64,000 bases of DNA from Sphingobacterium mizutaii (GCF_900187125.1 NZ_LT906468.1:1860001-1924000); one strand, 5' to 3'. Numbered from the stretch's first letter, positions 8,702-18,701 are shown. The notes: generated by a model from the sequence alone, not told the origin. Translations and numbers: made by a program.

Positions 8702-9109
8702 ATGTCAACAGAACAACAAGTGCAAAAGCTGTGGGAAATAAGAAGTATCCTTAAGAGGAAGAAAAAGTATTTACGAAAAACTTAACTATATTTTAGGTTT
8801 TGTTTTCTTCAAAATCCTTTCCGGGAAAAAGCATTTATTCGCTAATTACCTATTGCATGACGAATTCGAAAAAAAATGTGCGTTCGCCACTGATGAGGAG
8901 AGGATAGTTTCTATCAAAGAAGAACCATTAGGAATGTTGGGCTATTTTTAGAACCAAAATAGCTGTTTGCTACTTTAGCCTAAGTAAGGAAAATATCTTG
9001 GAAACTGGAGGCCATCCTTAATTAATTCAATCAGTCGACGGTTGACGCCGATTCAGGAGAGGACTTCAACGATTTATTTCAAGTTGATATGCTTAAGATT
9101 AATGATTAA
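8702..9109 (+). pseudogene. hsdM: Decayed type I restriction-modification methylase (hsdM remnant)
   Basis: Pieces of an HsdM N-terminal region remain in shifting frames. ATG at 8702 gives MSTEQQVQKLWEIRSILK and stops at 8783; a second frame from 8784 reads NYILGFVFFKILSGKKHLF and continues to DEERIVSIKEEPLGMLGYF before a TAG at 8949, where restoring one T would give GYFLEPK; a third at 9026-9109 reads FNQSTVDADSGEDFNDLFQ. In intact HsdM these blocks occur in this order (NYILGFIFYKYLSEK, LGYFLEP, STxGxDSxEDFNxLF). No MTase catalytic NPPY motif, HsdS or HsdR is left. Several frameshifts and stops make it non-functional. Confidence 0.8.
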
Positions 9110-9330
9110 ACAACTTGGAAAGCTAGCACCAAAAACCAAAATTGATTTTCTTTCCTTACAACATGTTTGTTTTTAGCCAACTAACAAAGTGCGGTAGTTA
9201 AAATATTTCCATAATATAAGGATAAATAAAGTTGACGAACAATTAATGCAAATGCAAGCATTTAAGTAGGCAATGTTGCAGAAACCATTTGGGTAGCATT
9301 TATTATAATAACAATAATAAACTAATTTTA

Positions 9331-9882
9331 ATGAGAGATATTTTTTTAAACAATGAATTATGGGGTTTGACAATGCTTGGTGCATTTCAAAGAGCATATT
9401 GTTATAAACCTACAACTAAAACTCTTGAGAAACGTAAATCAGAGTTTAAAAGTGCTTTGAGATTACATATCGACACAAAGATTTTACCAGAATATAAAAG
9501 TGAGGTTTTAGAATCTAAACACATTGAGAATATTGTTGAAGTATTAGAATTTTCAAAAAAATATGCTGATATTTTTTCAAGAGGGTCATTAAACTTTGGA
9601 ATTAGCCAAAAGCTTCTCAATTTATATTTAAAATATCAATGGGTAGTTGGTAATATTGAACGTCCGCCACATTTTCCGGTGGATAGGATTATTCAAGAGA
9701 GATTAAATATCAAAGATATTCAACCATGGACTCAATTCGATCTTACCGATGGGAAATATTATTATGTAATTGCCTATGCTAAACAAGTATTAAAAGATAA
9801 AAAAATCCCAAAGATAGAATTACCTGAGGCAGCGTTTGAATCATTAGCGGATTTAGAATTACATCTTTTTAATAGAAGATGA
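9331..9882 (+). CDS. Hypothetical protein, 183 aa, in defence island
   Basis: I do not recognise the family by name. ATG at 9331 (after ATTTTA) is preferred over a TTG at 9289. No signal peptide or membrane helix; predicted soluble and mostly alpha-helical. The stretch GISQKLLNLYLKYQWVVGN, then ERPPHFPVDRIIQERLN, and a Trp-containing WTQFD segment look like a conserved core. It sits between the hsdM relic and the RT-nitrilase gene, so it may be a defence accessory or simply cargo. About 500 bp of decayed sequence separates it from the RT gene, so co-transcription is doubtful. Confidence 0.65.
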   Translation: MRDIFLNNELWGLTMLGAFQRAYCYKPTTKTLEKRKSEFKSALRLHIDTKILPEYKSEVLESKHIENIVEVLEFSKKYADIFSRGSLNFGISQKLLNLYLKYQWVVGNIERPPHFPVDRIIQERLNIKDIQPWTQFDLTDGKYYYVIAYAKQVLKDKKIPKIELPEAAFESLADLELHLFNRR

Positions 9883-10377
9883 TGAATGTTCAACTTGACA
9901 ATCATTTGAGAATAACTTTATGGACCATACGAGAGATTAGCCTTTGAACGTACTTCGTTTCTAGGAGAAAATATCATTCGAGCTAATAAAAAAATAGCAA
10001 GAGAAACACAATTAAAATCTTCCTTTAACCACTAGTCTAGATAGTTTAGTGGATGATTTTGATAATTTTATTCTTGTCTAACTTCAATCAGCTAAGTCAG
10101 AGAAAAGTTTAGAAGGACAGTTGGGCTCGTGTAAGCTAGAACTTTTTATTGGAATTTTTTTTCTAACATAAAAACGCTTTGAAATGATGTCTTCGTTACA
10201 ATGTTGGTGAAACCTAAACTATCCGATCGTTCTTCCAAAATTGAAGGTGTGACTTATAAAACCAAATGATTTTGAACAGGTTTTTGACAATGGTTTAGGA
10301 GCTAGGGGATAGGGGATAAAACTCAATTTTTATACACCTATATTTTTATTATTTTTTTAACATAACCATCAAAACAT
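9883..10377 (+). other. Decayed coding remnant upstream of the RT gene
   Basis: No intact gene. Short coding-like pieces in different frames remain, for example LYGPYERLAFERTSFLGENI continuing to KKIARETQLKSSF around 9919-10030, and KPNDFEQVFDNGLGAR around 10261-10308. The family is not recognised. The last 80 bases before the RT start are very T/A-rich and may contain its promoter, but I see no clear TTTG/TAnnTTTG pair. A non-coding RNA partner for the RT could also lie here; nothing in the sequence proves it. Confidence 0.4.
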
Positions 10378-13314
10378 ATGAATAAAGTTTCAATTACTAA
10401 AGAAGAACTCTTGTTTACTTATAGAAAGGTGAAAAGAGAGTTGTTCTATGAAAAAGATTATATTAAACTGGATAAGATTCTTTTATTTGAAGAGAATATT
10501 GAAAGCAATATCAATAATCTTCTTTCTGTATTAAATGGTAATAAAAATGAAACCCAACGATTCTTTAATAATCACGAAAATATTGGTTTTTCAGAGTTTA
10601 TCTTAAAGGATATTGATTTTTCTAAAAAAGCATCTGTTGATGTAAAAAAATCAATTAAAAATCTTGATCGTAATTTATTTGAGATTAAAAATATTGGGTT
10701 TAGGTTCATTGGAGATTTATCAATTTATTTTCAAATAATTGGAGGTCTCTGGTTAAATCGGATTGGATATAAATTAGATCTCGATTTTCCTGATAATGTT
10801 TACGGCTGCAGGCTTAAGAAATACGATGATAGTATTAATATTCCTTATTATAAACAAAACCATACTCTTTATAAGCCATATTTTAATGATTATAAAAAAT
10901 GGCAAAATGATCTTTTTAATATAATTAAGGAAGATAAAAATGTATTGGTTATTACATCTGATTTAAAAAAATATTATCATTCAATTGAGATAAGTGAGCT
11001 AAGGTTTAAGGTAGATAAATTAATTAAAAAGCATAGTTTTAACAAAACAGATCTTTTTATTAATGAACTTTTATTTCAAATGATTGAACATTTTAATGAT
11101 CTTAATAACAAAAATTATCAAGATTTTTTTGATAGCAATATTAATAATTTAGATAATAAAAACTTTGGACTTCCTTTAACTCTTAATGCATCAAGAGTTT
11201 TAGCTAATATTTATTTATTAGATTTTGATCAAGACATTATTGATAACTTGAAGCCATTATATTATGGAAGATATGTAGATGATCTAATTATTGCTGTAGA
11301 GTATTCTGGATATACGAATGACCAATTGTGTTTAAAAGATATATTAAAACCCTTAAAAAGTTTTGTAATATATGACAATAATTCAATATTTCATGAAGGA
11401 TTTGATACATATTTAAAGTTTAATCCAGAAAAAGAGAATATTTTTGTTTTTAATGGAATTGAAGATAAAATAGAAGTTAACCAATTAAAAAAAGCTATAA
11501 ATAAAAATTCTAGTGAATGGAAGTTACTTCCTGACAATTCAGATTATGAAGAGATTGAAAACCTTGATTTATTTCACGATTTAAATAAGTCTTGCGAAGA
11601 AGTAAATGGTCTCAGAAAATCAACCGGGCTAATATTAAAAAGGAATAAATTTATAAAGGAGATAGTTAGTTTTGAAACTTTTATTTGTTCTTACAATAGT
11701 CAAGTTTGGAGGAAGCGATTATTTAATTTTTTGAATATTATTGAAAGCTATATTTTCGATTTTAAAAATTTTGTGGACTTAAATAAATACTTGCCTAGGT
11801 TGTTTGGTATACTAATCCATTCAAATAATGAGGATTTAATAAAAAAGTACTTTGAAACCTTAGAAAGTGTTATGGGCTATATAAAGGTGTCAAAAAATAT
11901 CAATTCAACGTATTTTGAAAAATCAAAGGTCTTTTTGTATCATAAAATTGCAGAAAATATATTAACAAATAGTTCATTACATAAAATTCAAAGTAACTAT
12001 GCCCAGAATTGGGTTTCAAAAGTATTAAAAGGAAATTCTTCAAAAGAAGATATGCTGAAAAATGTGATTCGATTATTTAACACGGACTTACATAAGATTG
12101 CATATAAAGATTCCTTTTATAAATTTCCTGAATTTGTTAAATACTTGAATAATAACATTAATTTATCTACTGTTTCGGATAATTTAGCCAATACTTTCTT
12201 TAATAAAAGTATAATTGAATTTATCAAGATAAATGTTAAAACAAACTATCAAGAGAATTCCAGTGGAATTACAGATTCAACGGGGTTCTACTTTTTTACT
12301 AGACGTCCTTCGTTGCTTGAATTGACAGTTACTTTTAAAAACAAAATTTTAGATAAGGATGGTTTTAAAGATCTAGCAGAAAAGTATTATCATAAATACA
12401 GTTTATCTGAAGAGAAAGAATATGATGATGTGAAAAACTTTAGCTTTGTTGATTTTTCAGATACTAAAAATAAAGCGAAAACTAGAGTTTGTAATACACA
12501 CTTTTTTACAGATGATATTTCCTTTGATGCAAAAGTTAGAATATTGAATGATGAGCCAGATGTAACTAGGTTTGATAGATTGATTAAGATTGTAAATGAT
12601 GTAATAAAAGAGAGCAAATCAATAGATTATTTAGTGTTTCATGAACTTTCTTTACCTAGGAATATGTATGTTCATATCGCTAAGAAACTAAGCTTTGTTG
12701 GCGTTAATTTAATTGCTGGATTAGAATATAAAATTTCTGGTTTAACGGTAGATAATCAATTGGTTTATATACTGAATTCTGATGATAATAGAAGTGGGTC
12801 GATTGCATTATACCAATCTAAGTTATTTGGAGCTATTCATGAAAGTAAAGAAATCTATAATAAAAACGGACTTAGTATTGTCCCAAAATTTGAAAAAAAG
12901 TTAGTTGTTAAGCATAATGGTTTTATTTTCAGCGGATTAATATGCAACGATTTGTTAGATATTAATAATCGTTCTGTTTTGAGAGGAAATATTGATTTAT
13001 TGTTTGTTGTTGCTTGGAATCCTGATTTGGAAACTTATCAACACTTAATTAATTCCGCATGTCTTGATCTTCATTGTTTTGTTTCTATTTGCAATAATAA
13101 GCAATATGGTGACACAAGAATTAGAGCTCCATATAAAGATTCTTGGAGAAGAGATCTTCAAAAAATACATGGAGGAACTTTAGATTCGTTCATTATTTCT
13201 GAGATTAACTTTAAAGAGTTGAGAGATTATCAAACGAATCAAATATCACCAGATAGGCCTTTTAAGCCATTTCCAACTGGTTTTCAAGTTTCCAATGAGA
13301 GAAAACTCAAGTAA
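10378..13314 (+). CDS. Defence reverse transcriptase fused to nitrilase domain (DRT1-like, UG1/UG5 type)
   Basis: 978-aa two-domain protein. The RT part (about 100-460) has motif A VITSDLKKYYHSI with Asp195, a motif-B-like stretch GLPLTLNASRVLANIYL at 264-280 lacking the usual SP, and the catalytic box YVDD at 299-302. The C-terminal part (about 715-975) is a nitrilase fold: candidate triad Glu756 in FHELSLP, Lys815 in YQSKL, Cys856 in GLICNDL. RT-nitrilase fusions are known anti-phage systems (DRT type 1; UG1 and UG5 RT groups). The gene is very A/T-rich, more so than the uptake operons, suggesting transfer. It stands alone with no intron RNA or integrase, unlike group II intron or retron RTs. 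Confidence 0.9.
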   Translation: MNKVSITKEELLFTYRKVKRELFYEKDYIKLDKILLFEENIESNINNLLSVLNGNKNETQRFFNNHENIGFSEFILKDIDFSKKASVDVKKSIKNLDRNLFEIKNIGFRFIGDLSIYFQIIGGLWLNRIGYKLDLDFPDNVYGCRLKKYDDSINIPYYKQNHTLYKPYFNDYKKWQNDLFNIIKEDKNVLVITSDLKKYYHSIEISELRFKVDKLIKKHSFNKTDLFINELLFQMIEHFNDLNNKNYQDFFDSNINNLDNKNFGLPLTLNASRVLANIYLLDFDQDIIDNLKPLYYGRYVDDLIIAVEYSGYTNDQLCLKDILKPLKSFVIYDNNSIFHEGFDTYLKFNPEKENIFVFNGIEDKIEVNQLKKAINKNSSEWKLLPDNSDYEEIENLDLFHDLNKSCEEVNGLRKSTGLILKRNKFIKEIVSFETFICSYNSQVWRKRLFNFLNIIESYIFDFKNFVDLNKYLPRLFGILIHSNNEDLIKKYFETLESVMGYIKVSKNINSTYFEKSKVFLYHKIAENILTNSSLHKIQSNYAQNWVSKVLKGNSSKEDMLKNVIRLFNTDLHKIAYKDSFYKFPEFVKYLNNNINLSTVSDNLANTFFNKSIIEFIKINVKTNYQENSSGITDSTGFYFFTRRPSLLELTVTFKNKILDKDGFKDLAEKYYHKYSLSEEKEYDDVKNFSFVDFSDTKNKAKTRVCNTHFFTDDISFDAKVRILNDEPDVTRFDRLIKIVNDVIKESKSIDYLVFHELSLPRNMYVHIAKKLSFVGVNLIAGLEYKISGLTVDNQLVYILNSDDNRSGSIALYQSKLFGAIHESKEIYNKNGLSIVPKFEKKLVVKHNGFIFSGLICNDLLDINNRSVLRGNIDLLFVVAWNPDLETYQHLINSACLDLHCFVSICNNKQYGDTRIRAPYKDSWRRDLQKIHGGTLDSFIISEINFKELRDYQTNQISPDRPFKPFPTGFQVSNERKLK

Positions 13315-13574
13315 TTAATCATAATGTAATATGAAACCTATTTTGCTTTTAAATGAGATCTAAACATGGAAAAGTTTAACAAGCAAAATGAAAAAACTTT
13401 TCAGAAAATTACTTATGTAGAAACATGAATAATTATTAGCAGTAAAAATTCAGTATAGGGGTAAATAGGAGCCTGGATCTAATTTACGGCTTTTTTATTC
13501 GTTTTAAAGAGGTTATCGGTGGGGTAAAGATCATTCAATGATTTATTTATTCATCAAGGTTACAAACTAAAAAT

Positions 13575-13603
13575 AACGCACCACTATTTTAGTGGTGCGT
13601 TTT
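13575..13603. terminator. Bidirectional intrinsic terminator after RT gene
   Basis: Perfect 11-bp stem AACGCACCACT/AGTGGTGCGTT with a 5-nt loop, then TTT on the plus strand and an A-run on the left side, so it can act in both directions. It lies 260 bp downstream of the RT-nitrilase stop. Confidence 0.75.
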
Positions 13604-14497
13604 GTGGTGTTAAAAACATAACTGATTGATAATCAGTTGTTCCTTGTGGAGATGATGAGGATAAAAGTGAAATTATTAATTCAATATTGTTTTTTCTGGA
13701 AGGGTTCAATATTTAGTTAGGTTGGGGAATTTTATAATACATGAATAAATAATAAAGGTGGGGAATAAATAATCTGCTTAATGAAATATTATTTTTATGA
13801 TGAAATATTATTTTCCAAGTGACGGTAAAGAAATTAAGATATTAGAATTTCTCGAAAGTAAATGATAAATTATCATTTTGAAGGAAGTTGGTATGTATGA
13901 AATTCTTTTTATGTAGAGTTTTTTCTTCTGTACCAAAGAAAACTGTTTTGATAAAAATTGCCACCATTTCTTTAGAATGGTGGCATTAAATTCTAACTGT
14001 TTTTTTATTTGCTTATTAATACTACAAAAATATTAATAATTTGTTTAGAAATTGTTTTATCCATTGTGCATGGGAGCCATTTGATATTTTGGAAATTCTT
14101 CTAAATAAGAACATATTTGAATCCCTAGTCTATTTAAGAAGTCACAACTTAAATTTGACCAGGGATTCGATAGCTAGTGATAGTTAAATAATATTTTAAT
14201 ATTAAATTTTAATTCAAGCTAGTAATCTAAATTATATATAAAGAATTGAAAATACAAATTAGAAAACGAATCATTAAAAATGAGTTCTTTTAATTCGAAC
14301 TAAATCACACAAGCATTTTCTTACTTTTAGGTTAGATAAATTCGATTGTGTATCGTTATCCAGCTAGTAATCCTTTTTGAATATACCTAAGGGTAGGTAT
14401 ATTCTTTGTTAGATAGTTCATTTAATTTTGGCCCAATTTACGTACCTCAATAAATATTGAATATCAATTGTTAGTGGAGATAATATAAAAATAATCA
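13604..14497. other. Gene-free region with two hairpins
   Basis: No gene seen. Hairpins: 13959-13985 (TGCCACCATT/AATGGTGGCA, A-run on its left, so it would terminate minus-strand transcripts) and 14379-14404 (GAATATACCTA/TAGGTATATTC, 11-bp perfect stem, 4-nt loop AGGG). Confidence 0.5.
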
Positions 14498-14683
14498 ATG
14501 AAATACTTTGATAGAATTGGATCAAAATTTAACTATTACCTATGCAAATTGAAAGAATATTTTTGGTCCGCAGGTTTTGAAGTGGATAGAGAAAATAGGA
14601 CAGTAAGATTATTTTTCTATGCATTTATCATCTTAACATTATTTTCTATGGTCATTATGGTAATACTATTAATTTGGCAATAA
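14498..14683 (+). CDS. Small single-span membrane protein
   Basis: 61 aa: a charged amphipathic N-terminal half (about 1-38), then one membrane helix at about 39-60 and WQ at the end. No named family. It resembles the 65-aa protein at 52575-52772: both have K-rich segments, a G(F/A)xx(D/E)xE(N/S)R turn, then FYxFxIxTxFxM before the hydrophobic helix. That resemblance is the best evidence that it is a real gene. It is isolated, over 1 kb from the RT gene and beyond its terminator, so I do not assign it to the DRT system. Confidence 0.6.
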   Translation: MKYFDRIGSKFNYYLCKLKEYFWSAGFEVDRENRTVRLFFYAFIILTLFSMVIMVILLIWQ

Positions 14684-14915
14684 AGTTTATAGCCCTCATA
14701 CTTCTTAAATATTTTTATAGTAGTATTGTTCATTTATAAGGCTGATTTTAGAGTTAAAAGATCAGAATTAAAAATATAAGTAATAATTCTGAAAGTCTTT
14801 TTATAAAAAAATCGCTTTAAATGAATTTTAATCAAATAATTGATTTAAAATGTGAATTTTATTATATTATTCCTGACAGCAGGATTCCTGCGTAAGCCAT
14901 CTAAAACTTAACTAT

Positions 14916-16241
14916 ATGAAAGCAATTATTATAACTTTATTCCTGATAATTAATATCTATCCAGCATTTTCACAACATGCAAATGTATTATTTGAAAATG
15001 TTAATTTATACGATTATGAGAAGGGCGCTTTATCAGGACCTTTTAACGTTTTAATTGAAGGAAATACCATAAAAAAAATTAGTCGTAGCAAGATTCCTGA
15101 AAATGGTAATAATTCTTTAATTATCCAAGGAAAGGGGAAAACATTAATTCCAGGGCTCATTGATGTTCATGTTCATTTAGTTTTTGGATCTTTAACCATG
15201 GGAGAAATGATGACAAATGACCTTTCTGAAGAGTTTGTTATTGAAAAAATTGGCTCTTCTTCGGAAAAAATGCTAATGAGAGGTTTTACAAGTGTCCGTG
15301 ACGCTGGAGGGCCAATATTTCCTCTTAAGTTAGCAATAGACAATGGAAAATTGATAGGACCTAGGATATGGCCCTCCGGGGCAACAATAAGCCAAACCTC
15401 TGGACACGGAGACTTCCGTTCGGCGTCTGAACCTTCTAGACGTTTTACCGGGGTGGTTTCTCGGGCTGAAAGATTTGGAGCTACTTTTATTGCTGACGGT
15501 CGTGATGAAATACTTACAGCTGTAAGAGAGAATTTGAGATTTGGTGCAAGCCAGATAAAGCTAATGGCAGGTGGCGGCACTTCCTCGGCATATGACCCTA
15601 TTGATGTAACTCAATACACCTTTGATGAAATGAAAGCGGCTGTAGAAGCTGCTGAAGATTGGGGAACTTATGTGACGGTTCATGCGTATACCCCGAAGGC
15701 TGTACAGCGAGCAATTAATGCGGGTGTGAAATGCGTTGAACATGGGCAAATGTTAGATGAAGAAACACTTAAAATTCTTGCCGATAAAAAAATTTGGTTA
15801 AGCCTTCAAAATTTGGTGGGTGATACCGATGACATGAGTGAGGAAAGAAAAGCCAAAAGGAAACCTGTGTTGGAGGGACAGGCCAAAGTTTGGCCCATGG
15901 CAAAGAAATTAGGTGTAAAATTGGCATGGGGAACTGATTTCTTGTTTGAACCGGAATTAAACGCTCAACAAAATCATTATATTTTAAAATTGCAGCAATG
16001 GTTTGAAAATTCAGAAATAATAAAAATGATCACAAAAGATAATGCCGAGTTATTGCAAATGTCTGGTTTGAGAAGTCCTTATTTAGGTAAATTAGGTGTA
16101 GTTGAGGAAAATGCTTTGGCAGATTTAATATTGGTTGACGGAGATCCTTTCAAGGACTTGTCGCTGCTGACTCAACCAAAAATGAAGTTTATTGTTATCA
16201 TGAAGGATGGGAAAATATTCAAAGACTTAAGTCATAGATAA
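14916..16241 (+). CDS. Secreted metal-dependent amidohydrolase (imidazolonepropionase/prolidase-like)
   Basis: 441-aa amidohydrolase-superfamily enzyme with an N-terminal signal peptide ending near AFSQ (about residue 20), so periplasmic or exported. Metal ligands fit the binuclear class: His85 and His87 in DVHVHL, Lys215 in IKLMAGGGT as the likely carboxylated lysine, His256 in TVHAY, His276 in VEHGQ, and Asp341 in WGTDF. Close relatives are annotated as Xaa-Pro dipeptidases or carboxypeptidases acting on arginine or lysine dipeptides; the exact substrate is not readable. It is a single gene, followed by a hairpin at 16410-16432. Confidence 0.9.
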   Translation: MKAIIITLFLIINIYPAFSQHANVLFENVNLYDYEKGALSGPFNVLIEGNTIKKISRSKIPENGNNSLIIQGKGKTLIPGLIDVHVHLVFGSLTMGEMMTNDLSEEFVIEKIGSSSEKMLMRGFTSVRDAGGPIFPLKLAIDNGKLIGPRIWPSGATISQTSGHGDFRSASEPSRRFTGVVSRAERFGATFIADGRDEILTAVRENLRFGASQIKLMAGGGTSSAYDPIDVTQYTFDEMKAAVEAAEDWGTYVTVHAYTPKAVQRAINAGVKCVEHGQMLDEETLKILADKKIWLSLQNLVGDTDDMSEERKAKRKPVLEGQAKVWPMAKKLGVKLAWGTDFLFEPELNAQQNHYILKLQQWFENSEIIKMITKDNAELLQMSGLRSPYLGKLGVVEENALADLILVDGDPFKDLSLLTQPKMKFIVIMKDGKIFKDLSHR

Positions 16242-16713
16242 AAATGATTATTCATTAATTTAGGAACAATTAAATAATCATTTTTAAATTTAATTATTTG
16301 CTTTGGATTCGGTGACATAAAGGAAAACCCAAATGATTCAGTTATTTAATTATGGAATTAATGATCTCAAAATAATGAATAGATAAGTATATATTAAACA
16401 GCAAAAAATCCCTCGTATTAGACGAGGGATATGTGTTAACCCTAAACTACTAATTAATAAAGTAATTTTACAAATCAATATTTTGGATAGCTAAAAATAA
16501 GCAGAAAATCAATTCAATCCAAAGGATTTTTATCTTTCCTAAAAATTATCAATATATTTCTCTATAAAGTTTCTTTTAGAGATGTCAAATTTAATTCATA
16601 ATAATATATGTGTGTAATTTAATTTTTAAATTACATTTACTTTTTAATATTAACCGGTCTCCGATTTAAAAAAAAGATTTAAAAATACTTTATTAATGTA
16701 GAAAAAATGGTCA
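16242..16713. other. Intergenic with terminator-like hairpin at 16410-16432
   Basis: Perfect 9-bp stem ATCCCTCGT/ACGAGGGAT with loop ATTAG, preceded by six A. The A-run on the left makes it a better terminator for minus-strand transcripts (the HTH gene at 16714-17109 reads toward it) than for the amidohydrolase. Nothing else seen. Confidence 0.55.
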
Positions 16714-17109
16714 TTATCTTTTTCTCCTAAAATAATAGGTTGGATTCATATCATAGGTTTTTTTTATATAGTGAGCAAACTTAAAATAGCTTGAAAAACC
16801 TGCCAATTTTGCCAATGAGGTCAGATTTAATTTTGAATTTGGTTCAAATTCACCAATCATATTCTCAATAAAACTAAGTCTAAGGTCGTTTATGTAATTT
16901 GGGAAGCTTTTGTTTAAATTTTTATTGATAACATAAGAGATATATTTTCTATTAAAACCTAAGGCTTTTGCTAAATGTGCTAATTTAATATCTCTTTGTA
17001 TAAATCCATTCGTTTGTTCCCAATCCTTTAGTAATTCTAAAATTCTATTCTCAATATCAGGGCTTAAATAATCATTTTGTTTATTTTGAAGGTCCAAATT
17101 ATTTTCCAT
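16714..17109 (-). CDS. AraC-type helix-turn-helix protein
   Basis: 131 aa, essentially only an AraC DNA-binding module. ATG at 17109 is preferred over a TTG at 17130. Two HTH units are visible: IKLAHLAKALGFNRKYISYV and, further on, LTSLAKLAGFSSYFKFAHYI followed by YDMNPTYYFRRK, the end of an AraC recognition helix and its tail. No ligand-binding or membrane domain. In Bacteroidota similar modules form the C-terminus of larger TPR-AraC regulators; here it stands alone. The target is unknown; there is no adjacent gene on the same strand. Confidence 0.85.
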   Translation of the reverse strand: MENNLDLQNKQNDYLSPDIENRILELLKDWEQTNGFIQRDIKLAHLAKALGFNRKYISYVINKNLNKSFPNYINDLRLSFIENMIGEFEPNSKLNLTSLAKLAGFSSYFKFAHYIKKTYDMNPTYYFRRKR

Positions 17110-17589
17110 GTATATTATTTTTAAGGTCAAATATAAAGGTTAACAAAATATATTAAAACAATTGATTCAACATCAGTCCCTTTATTAAATATATATTGAG
17201 GTTAATGAACTTAATTATCAAATACAAAAAGATATAATTATTGGCAATTGATATAGACAATATTAAAAAATAATAATGAAACTACTAAATGCACTTTTTA
17301 CTCTAAATGTTTGTTATACCTTAAAAGAAGATGAATTGAAATAATAGTATGATGTATTTTATAGTATTTTAAATATGATTTATTTTACCATATTATCCAT
17401 TTTTACAATAAAAGGGTAACGAACGACGAATATGATTATGCAAATAAAATTTTAATGAGCTATGTTTTTTTGAAATTTACACCAATTTATACCATTAAAA
17501 CTTGACCAACTTAGTTGAAAATTCCATGTAAAATAAGGTAAATTCATTATCATGACTATTTTATTGAGTAATATCTTTTATATTTATTA
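17110..17589. other. Intergenic, AT-rich
   Basis: Divergent intergenic region between the HTH gene and the DinB gene. No ORF, repeat or clear promoter pair seen. Confidence 0.4.
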
Positions 17590-18057
17590 ATGCATTTACA
17601 TCAAACTTCGGATTGTTTTCTAAATGAAATGTTTGATTATAATCGTCATTGTAATCATGAATTGATTAAATTATTCTTGCTTTATCAAGATCAGGTTTCA
17701 GAACAATCAATAAAACTTTTAAGTCACATATTGAATGCACATCGAATCTGGAATAACAGAATAATGCAAAATAATGAACATTGGGAAATCTGGCAAATAC
17801 ACTCTGTACCTATGATGGGTGATTTAGATGAATCTAATCATTCGATATCAAAAGATATGCTGCTAAAGGATAATTCTTTAAAGATGATTGATTTCCAAAT
17901 GAAGGACAATAATGATTATAGTTGCATGATTAAGGATATCATGTTTCACATTATTAACCATTCAAACTACCACAGGGCTCAAATTGCTACTGAACTTCGT
18001 AAACAGGAAATTGAACCAATACAGACCGATTATATAAAATATAAATTGTTGATTTGA
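17590..18057 (+). CDS. DinB-family protein (putative metal-dependent hydrolase/transferase)
   Basis: 155-aa four-helix DinB-like protein. The putative metal-binding His triad is His46 (LLSHILNAH), His124 and His128 (HIINHSNYHRAQIATEL), in the positions typical of the DinB/YfiT fold. Members act as thiol-dependent transferases or hydrolases, and many are of unknown function. The ATG at 17590 gives a normal length; another ATG at 17629 would cut into helix 1. It is a single gene with no operon partner. Confidence 0.85.
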   Translation: MHLHQTSDCFLNEMFDYNRHCNHELIKLFLLYQDQVSEQSIKLLSHILNAHRIWNNRIMQNNEHWEIWQIHSVPMMGDLDESNHSISKDMLLKDNSLKMIDFQMKDNNDYSCMIKDIMFHIINHSNYHRAQIATELRKQEIEPIQTDYIKYKLLI

Positions 18058-18292
18058 AATTTCTTTTAATTGATTGATGGCAGTGTTCTTAATATTTAAA
18101 AATCTGGAAATAATTTATTAAACTCAGCATTGGATCTTCTTTTATGAAAATGAATTTGAATCGAAAGGTATGTAAATTATCATGAATAGTTTTTCTAAAT
18201 CGATTTTACATTGTTAATCATTTTCGTTCCTACTAATACTTAATTCGGATTATGAGGATTGTTTCATTCAATGAGCTGATACATAAAAAAAA

Positions 18293-18317
18293 CCTGACAG
18301 ATCGAGGAATTGTCAGG
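18293..18317. terminator. Hairpin preceded by A-run
   Basis: CCTGACA/TGTCAGG, 7-bp stem with an 11-nt loop, preceded by eight A. It reads as a terminator for minus-strand transcripts. No minus-strand gene lies nearby to its right. Confidence 0.5.
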
Positions 18318-18405
18318 CTAAGGCGTAATATTTAGAGTATGTCGTTCTAAAGGAGCCTAAATATAATAAATATAAAAGACCAATGAAATTAAATTATAAA
18401 AAATA

Positions 18406-18429
18406 ACCCAATGGACTACTCCATTGGGT
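18406..18429. repeat. CCCAATGG-family hairpin
   Basis: Perfect 10-bp stem ACCCAATGGA/TCCATTGGGT with a 4-nt loop CTAC and an A-rich left flank. Same stem family as the clusters near 32, 44-45 and 62.7 kb. The rest of 18058-18701 holds no gene. Confidence 0.7.
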
Positions 18430-18701
18430 CCTACCAAATGTAAATTATGCAACTAGCTATTTATACAAATATAAATAAAATTACAGAGGTATTGTTAACA
18501 TTTCCATTATTGAGAACAGAGGTTGTGAACAAAAAAGTATAGTTATAATTTGTGAAATAATGATTAATATTTCATTGGATCTTTTGTCCTAACTTCTCTT
18601 TAATATATGTATCGTAAGAATTCAATATATTTAAAACTTTATAAATTAGAAAAGAATGAGTTTTTGAAAAGTCATTTTTATTAAAAAATTGGTAAGACTT
18701 A

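Noticed and set aside
10378..13314. Retron or group II intron reverse transcriptase
   Set aside because: No msr/msd inverted-repeat structure, no intron domain V/VI sequence and no maturase or HNH domain; the C-terminal nitrilase points to the UG defence RTs.
14498..14683. Small membrane protein as partner subunit of the RT-nitrilase
   Set aside because: It is 1.2 kb downstream, beyond a terminator at 13575-13603, and has a look-alike at 52575 far from any RT.
15173..15580. 135-codon minus-strand frame inside the amidohydrolase gene
   Set aside because: Shadow of the clearly coding plus strand.
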